This document shows, one piece after another, positions 60,769-64,000 of a stretch of 64,000 nt of DNA. Every line of letters starts with the position of its first letter. Position 1 is the first letter of the stretch. A program made the position numbers and the translations under genes. Source of the stretch: Nitrospira sp. CR1.1 (lineage in GTDB: Bacteria; Nitrospirota; Nitrospiria; Nitrospirales; Nitrospiraceae); contig WIAF01000002.1 of assembly GCA_014055465.1 (NCBI GenBank), positions 248,001-312,000 on the forward strand, read 5' to 3'. Under the pieces are notes generated by a model that did not search any database, had not been told where the DNA came from, and was given only the letters and a program-made list of their open reading frames with translations.

Positions 60769-62247
60769 CTAGAAGTGCACGGTGGGCAGTTCAAAGCTGA
60801 TGATGGTTCCGATGTTTGGTGTACTCTCCGCTCGAATTGTACTTCCATGTAGCTCTAGAATTCGCTTAGTAATGGCCAGCCCGAGCCCAGCTCCTCCAGG
60901 CTGATTTTGTCGATTCGCCCTATAAAAACGATCAAAAATATAAGGCAAGTCGTGATCAGCGATACCACAGCCAGTATCAGAAATTCGTATCATAACCGAG
61001 CCGGATTCGTGGCTTAACGAAATCGCAATGGTCCCTCCGCTCGGTGTATAGCGAGTAGCATTATTGATTATGTTTTCTAGCGCCCGCTCGATGAGGCCGA
61101 TATCAGCCTCCACAAATGGCAGATCATCTGTAAAACTGCTCTTTAAGGCTATCCCCCTATTTGCGACGGTGAGTTGAAACTTTTGACACACATCCTGGAC
61201 AAGCTCGGCTAACGAAAATTGTTCGCATTGAATGCGAGCTTCACGCGAATCTAAGCGAGCCAATTCAAAGAGTTCCCCCACAAGCTCCCTAAGCCGTTGG
61301 CTTTGCTTGAGGGCAACGTCGAGAAACGTCCGGTATTCCTCTCGTGTAAGCGTCCCTTCTTTCATCAGTAACGTTTCCAGATACCCATGCAAGGATGCCA
61401 GGGGGGTACGCAAATCATGGGACACATTGGCCACCAACTCACGCCGAAGGATGTCCGTCTGCTTCAAAGTGGCCACTTGCTGAAGAATTCGTTCTACCAT
61501 CCCATTGAATGTGGACCGGAGCCGATCAATTTCATCACTATTCCGCTCAGGAATAAAATCCTGAGGATGCAGCACGAGCGCCTCTGAAAAATCGCTCTTT
61601 GCGAACGTTTCCATCGTCGATGCTAGTTTGGTTAGCCTTCTGGTGAGCATGTTGAATAGAAAGAGGCCGCCCAAAAGAGCGAACAGTAAGCCGGTAAGTG
61701 CTGCCCAGAGACTCAGCCGGAAGATATAGCTCCGATTCAGCATATCGGCGACGGAGTCATACTCCTCTCCGCCAAGAACAATGTACAGATATCCTGTTGG
61801 TTGTCCGTGTAAGGGTATGGCTGAAACAGAAAAGACCTTCTGTCGAGTCGCATCACGGGGATCGTCACCAAGAATAGGAAATGCGTCCGCCTCGGTGAGA
61901 AAACGATGTATTGGTTCTAACGAGACAGCCGAGCGCTTGACCTTCTCAGTGGGAGCGGAGAAGTTGACTATGCCCCCATTCTCATCAAGCAAGTACATCT
62001 CAATGCTCGGATTGATAACCATAAGTAGGTGAAACAGTTCTTTCAGAGCGTACGGACTCACCTCTCCTTGGCTGCTTAGTAACTGGTCAGTAACAATGTT
62101 TCTGGCCAGAGCACGGTTCAGCTTCTGATTCACTTCTTGCTGATACATGCGCGTCGTGAAGACCATTAGGAGGGTGTATAGAACCCCAACCGCACAAAAC
62201 AGGAAGAGCAACACAAGGGCGAGTTTGCCGTAAAGTGACCGCGACAT
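60769..62247 (-). CDS. Sensor histidine kinase
   Basis: 492 residues. Two membrane helices (about 8-30 and 180-205) around a periplasmic sensing domain of about 150 residues, a HAMP region, the dimerisation H-box (VSHDLRTPLASLHGYLE), N-box ENIINNATRYT, and G-boxes DTGCGIADHDLPYIFDRF, GAGLGLAI. Ends PTVHF. Forms a two-gene operon with the response regulator, 2 bases apart. It reads toward chlorite dismutase, 150 bases upstream of it, so a regulatory link is possible. Confidence 0.93.
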   Translation of the reverse strand: MSRSLYGKLALVLLFLFCAVGVLYTLLMVFTTRMYQQEVNQKLNRALARNIVTDQLLSSQGEVSPYALKELFHLLMVINPSIEMYLLDENGGIVNFSAPTEKVKRSAVSLEPIHRFLTEADAFPILGDDPRDATRQKVFSVSAIPLHGQPTGYLYIVLGGEEYDSVADMLNRSYIFRLSLWAALTGLLFALLGGLFLFNMLTRRLTKLASTMETFAKSDFSEALVLHPQDFIPERNSDEIDRLRSTFNGMVERILQQVATLKQTDILRRELVANVSHDLRTPLASLHGYLETLLMKEGTLTREEYRTFLDVALKQSQRLRELVGELFELARLDSREARIQCEQFSLAELVQDVCQKFQLTVANRGIALKSSFTDDLPFVEADIGLIERALENIINNATRYTPSGGTIAISLSHESGSVMIRISDTGCGIADHDLPYIFDRFYRANRQNQPGGAGLGLAITKRILELHGSTIRAESTPNIGTIISFELPTVHF

Positions 62248-62249
62248 GG

Positions 62250-62969
62250 TCAGTCCTTTAAGCCGGATCCTTCTAGTTCACAGAATTTGTATCCGACGCC
62301 CCACACAGTCAGAATAAAGTCGGGCTTGGCCGAATCCTTTTCAATCTTGGCGCGCAATCTGTTGATATGGGAATTTACCGTGTGTTCATAGCCGTCGTGA
62401 CCGTAGCCCCAGACCGAATCGAGAAGCTGACTGCGCGTATAAACTCTGCCTGGATGGGATGCAAACTGCAGGAGCAAATCGAACTCTTTGGCCGTGAGAT
62501 CCCTCAAGCTGCCTCTCACTGTGACCTTCCGTTTTTCAACATCGATGAAGAGGCCCTTTGCGCGGATAGTTTTCTGAACGTCCTGCGTCTTATCTCTAAA
62601 TGCTTCAGAACGGCGGAAGAGGGCCTTTACACGTGCGAGCAGTTCTCGAACACTAAATGGTTTAGTAACATAGTCGTCAGCACCAACTTCCAGCCCAAGG
62701 ACCCTGTCTATTTCTGAGGATTTCGCAGTCAACATGAGGATGGGTGTATAGGTGGGGAGCGATCGAAGCTGCCGACATATCTCTAACCCGTCGATGCCAG
62801 GCAGCATCACGTCAAGAATAATAAGGTCATATCTCTTCGAGAGCACACATTGAAGGCCATCCTCTCCGGTTTTGGCGATCTCTACGGCATATGCGGTGTC
62901 GGTCAGGTGCATCTCCAAGAGCCGACCAATATCTAAGTCGTCTTCTACGACAAGAATTTGTTTAGCCAT
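62250..62969 (-). CDS. OmpR-family response regulator
   Basis: 239 residues from ATG 62969 (MAKQILVVEDD); ATG 62978 is an alternative. Receiver domain with acidic pocket VVEDD, phospho-Asp in LIILDVMLPG, Lys in DYVTKPFSVREL; then winged-helix Trans_reg_C (LTAKEFDLLLQFASHPGRVYTRSQLLDSVWGY, VNSHINRLRAKIE). Partner of the kinase directly downstream. Confidence 0.95.
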   Translation of the reverse strand: MAKQILVVEDDLDIGRLLEMHLTDTAYAVEIAKTGEDGLQCVLSKRYDLIILDVMLPGIDGLEICRQLRSLPTYTPILMLTAKSSEIDRVLGLEVGADDYVTKPFSVRELLARVKALFRRSEAFRDKTQDVQKTIRAKGLFIDVEKRKVTVRGSLRDLTAKEFDLLLQFASHPGRVYTRSQLLDSVWGYGHDGYEHTVNSHINRLRAKIEKDSAKPDFILTVWGVGYKFCELEGSGLKD

Positions 62970-63148
62970 GAAAACCATATATTCGAGGCAGCAGGAATGC
63001 CTTTAGCATAGCGTCCGTCACAAATTCATCACAGCCATAGTTTATAGACCGAACTGAAGAAAGCCGGGCATGCTGAGGAAATGTCCGCTTTCAATGCCAA
63101 GGCCTGGTTTAATCGCGCGAATATTCCATGTGTCGGTAGCCGAGAATT

Positions 63149-63400
63149 TTAAGAAGCGAGACTACGAGTGGTCAGCCCCGCACAGTCGATACAGAGCCAG
63201 ATTTCGCATGTGACGTCATGCTCCCTATAATAAAACCGCACCCACGACCGTTCAAATTGGCAGAACTCACACAGCCGTTCCTTCGTATGCTCAGGACAGA
63301 GCCAAGCTTTGCGCGCCCGGTCATAGGTGGTCGCTTCCCGTCCGCAACAGGCTGGACCGAACAGACTCGGCAGCTTCAGATCACATCGATGCCAGATCAT
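63149..63400 (-). CDS. Small zinc-ribbon-like protein
   Basis: 83 residues from ATG 63400 (RBS GAGGTGTGAGG). Cys pairs in PACCGRE, LCPEH, LCEFC and LCIDC suggest one or two zinc sites. It lies directly behind the Rep-like gene, 2 bases apart, so likely part of the same mobile element. Function unknown. Confidence 0.72.
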   Translation of the reverse strand: MIWHRCDLKLPSLFGPACCGREATTYDRARKAWLCPEHTKERLCEFCQFERSWVRFYYREHDVTCEIWLCIDCAGLTTRSLAS

Positions 63401-63402
63401 CC

Positions 63403-64000
63403 TCACACCTCCTGATAGACGAGTCCCTTCCCAAGCACCAGTTGCAAAATCGTGCCGCTGAACCAAATGGGATGGCCCGAGAGCAGATCCTCCCAGGTCT
63501 TGATGAACACGATCCGCGGGATCTCAATCTCGCCTCTGATCCGGCGATAGGCGTTCCGGGTGGACCATTGGTGCCGCATCTCTTCCCACAGTCGGCTAAT
63601 TGGGAACCCGAGGGAGCGCTTCCAGGACCAGCACATATTCACGTAGCCGCATTGATCCTGGACATATTGGCTGATGACGTACCGGCTGAGTCGATTGCGG
63701 GACCGATGACTCGGCTGATAGGCCTTGATCCAGACCACCGGAGCCCCGTGGAGAGCTTGCCACTGGGACGAGAGCCATTCCTGGGAGACCCAGAACCTTC
63801 GGGCACGTTCCCCATCCGGCACCCGCCAGGCCCAGAAGATATGAAGCACGCCATGCCCCTCTTCCGTCCGGACCTGGTAATACTCCAACCCCTGAAATCC
63901 CAGCTGGCGTTCAATCCGCTGGCGCAGCTGCTTGTGGTGATAGGTCAGCTTTTCCGCATCCCCGCCTTCTGCCGTGGAGAGCGTCACCCAGAGGACTTGG
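63403..64000 (-). CDS. HUH-type Rep-like protein, partial
   Basis: The frame is open to the window edge on its 5' side (VLWVTLSTAEGGD... as first strand), so the start is missing. GHGVLHIFWAW has the two His of an HUH nuclease motif, and RYVISQYVQDQCGY could carry the nicking tyrosines. This fits a rolling-circle Rep/gpA-like initiator of a plasmid, phage or integrative element. The visible part is about 198 residues. Confidence 0.65.
   Translation of the reverse strand, partial: QVLWVTLSTAEGGDAEKLTYHHKQLRQRIERQLGFQGLEYYQVRTEEGHGVLHIFWAWRVPDGERARRFWVSQEWLSSQWQALHGAPVVWIKAYQPSHRSRNRLSRYVISQYVQDQCGYVNMCWSWKRSLGFPISRLWEEMRHQWSTRNAYRRIRGEIEIPRIVFIKTWEDLLSGHPIWFSGTILQLVLGKGLVYQEV

Overview
The window looks like a piece of a Nitrospira-type (Nitrospirota) nitrite-oxidiser chromosome. 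The pointers are a long one-direction cluster of cytochrome bd-like oxidase, cytochrome b, Rieske and c-type cytochrome genes, an ethylbenzene-dehydrogenase-fold heme protein of the kind discussed as a nitrite oxidoreductase gamma subunit, a periplasmic chlorite dismutase with all four textbook residues, a hopanoid radical SAM enzyme (HpnH) and a G+C-rich backbone. Assignment to genus is inference from family knowledge; no 16S gene is present.

Layout. 1-1440: end of a VWA-type sortase substrate and its sortase. 1496-5087: heavy-metal RND pump and a small exported protein. 5368-6058: DUF433/DUF5615 toxin-antitoxin pair. 6351-16710: an integrated element of about 10.3 kb at the 3' end of tRNA-Thr(CGT), bounded by a 45-bp direct repeat that copies the tRNA 3' half. 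It carries tandem TRL-like lipoproteins, an AT-rich cargo, an RHH protein, a Rep_trans initiator with two hairpins, an HTH protein and a tyrosine integrase. 16882-19836: a lipoprotein with a dead caspase-like domain and a UbiA prenyltransferase. 19838-31287: the respiratory cluster. 31499-33823: small proteins and hpnH. 33934-53360: exopolysaccharide locus (Wzz, SLBB exporter, Wzi, precursor enzymes, glycosyltransferases, Wzy, Wzx, and a duplicated outer-membrane barrel). 54610-56319: KefB-type antiporter. 57039-59222: a tRNA-Cys scar followed by an AT-rich ATPase/TOPRIM-like gene pair that resembles a defence system. 59823-62969: chlorite dismutase and a two-component system. 63149-64000: edge of another mobile element with an HUH Rep-like gene.

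The most interesting item is the cargo at 8784-13594: a 58-residue precursor-like peptide ending in Gly-Trp-Gly-Trp-Gly-Asn, expressed from a strong RBS and followed by a terminator, then two homologous HxD...H putative Fe(II) oxygenases flanking a radical SAM/SPASM enzyme of the cyclophane-forming (GrrM/OscB-like) type and an asparagine-synthetase-like enzyme without the glutaminase cysteine. I read this as an undescribed RiPP pathway: radical SAM crosslinking at Trp, two hydroxylations or other oxidations, and ATP-dependent amide or lactam formation. The cluster has no recognisable transporter or protease, so maturation or export would rely on chromosomal functions or the product may stay in the cell. 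The proposed chemistry is inference.
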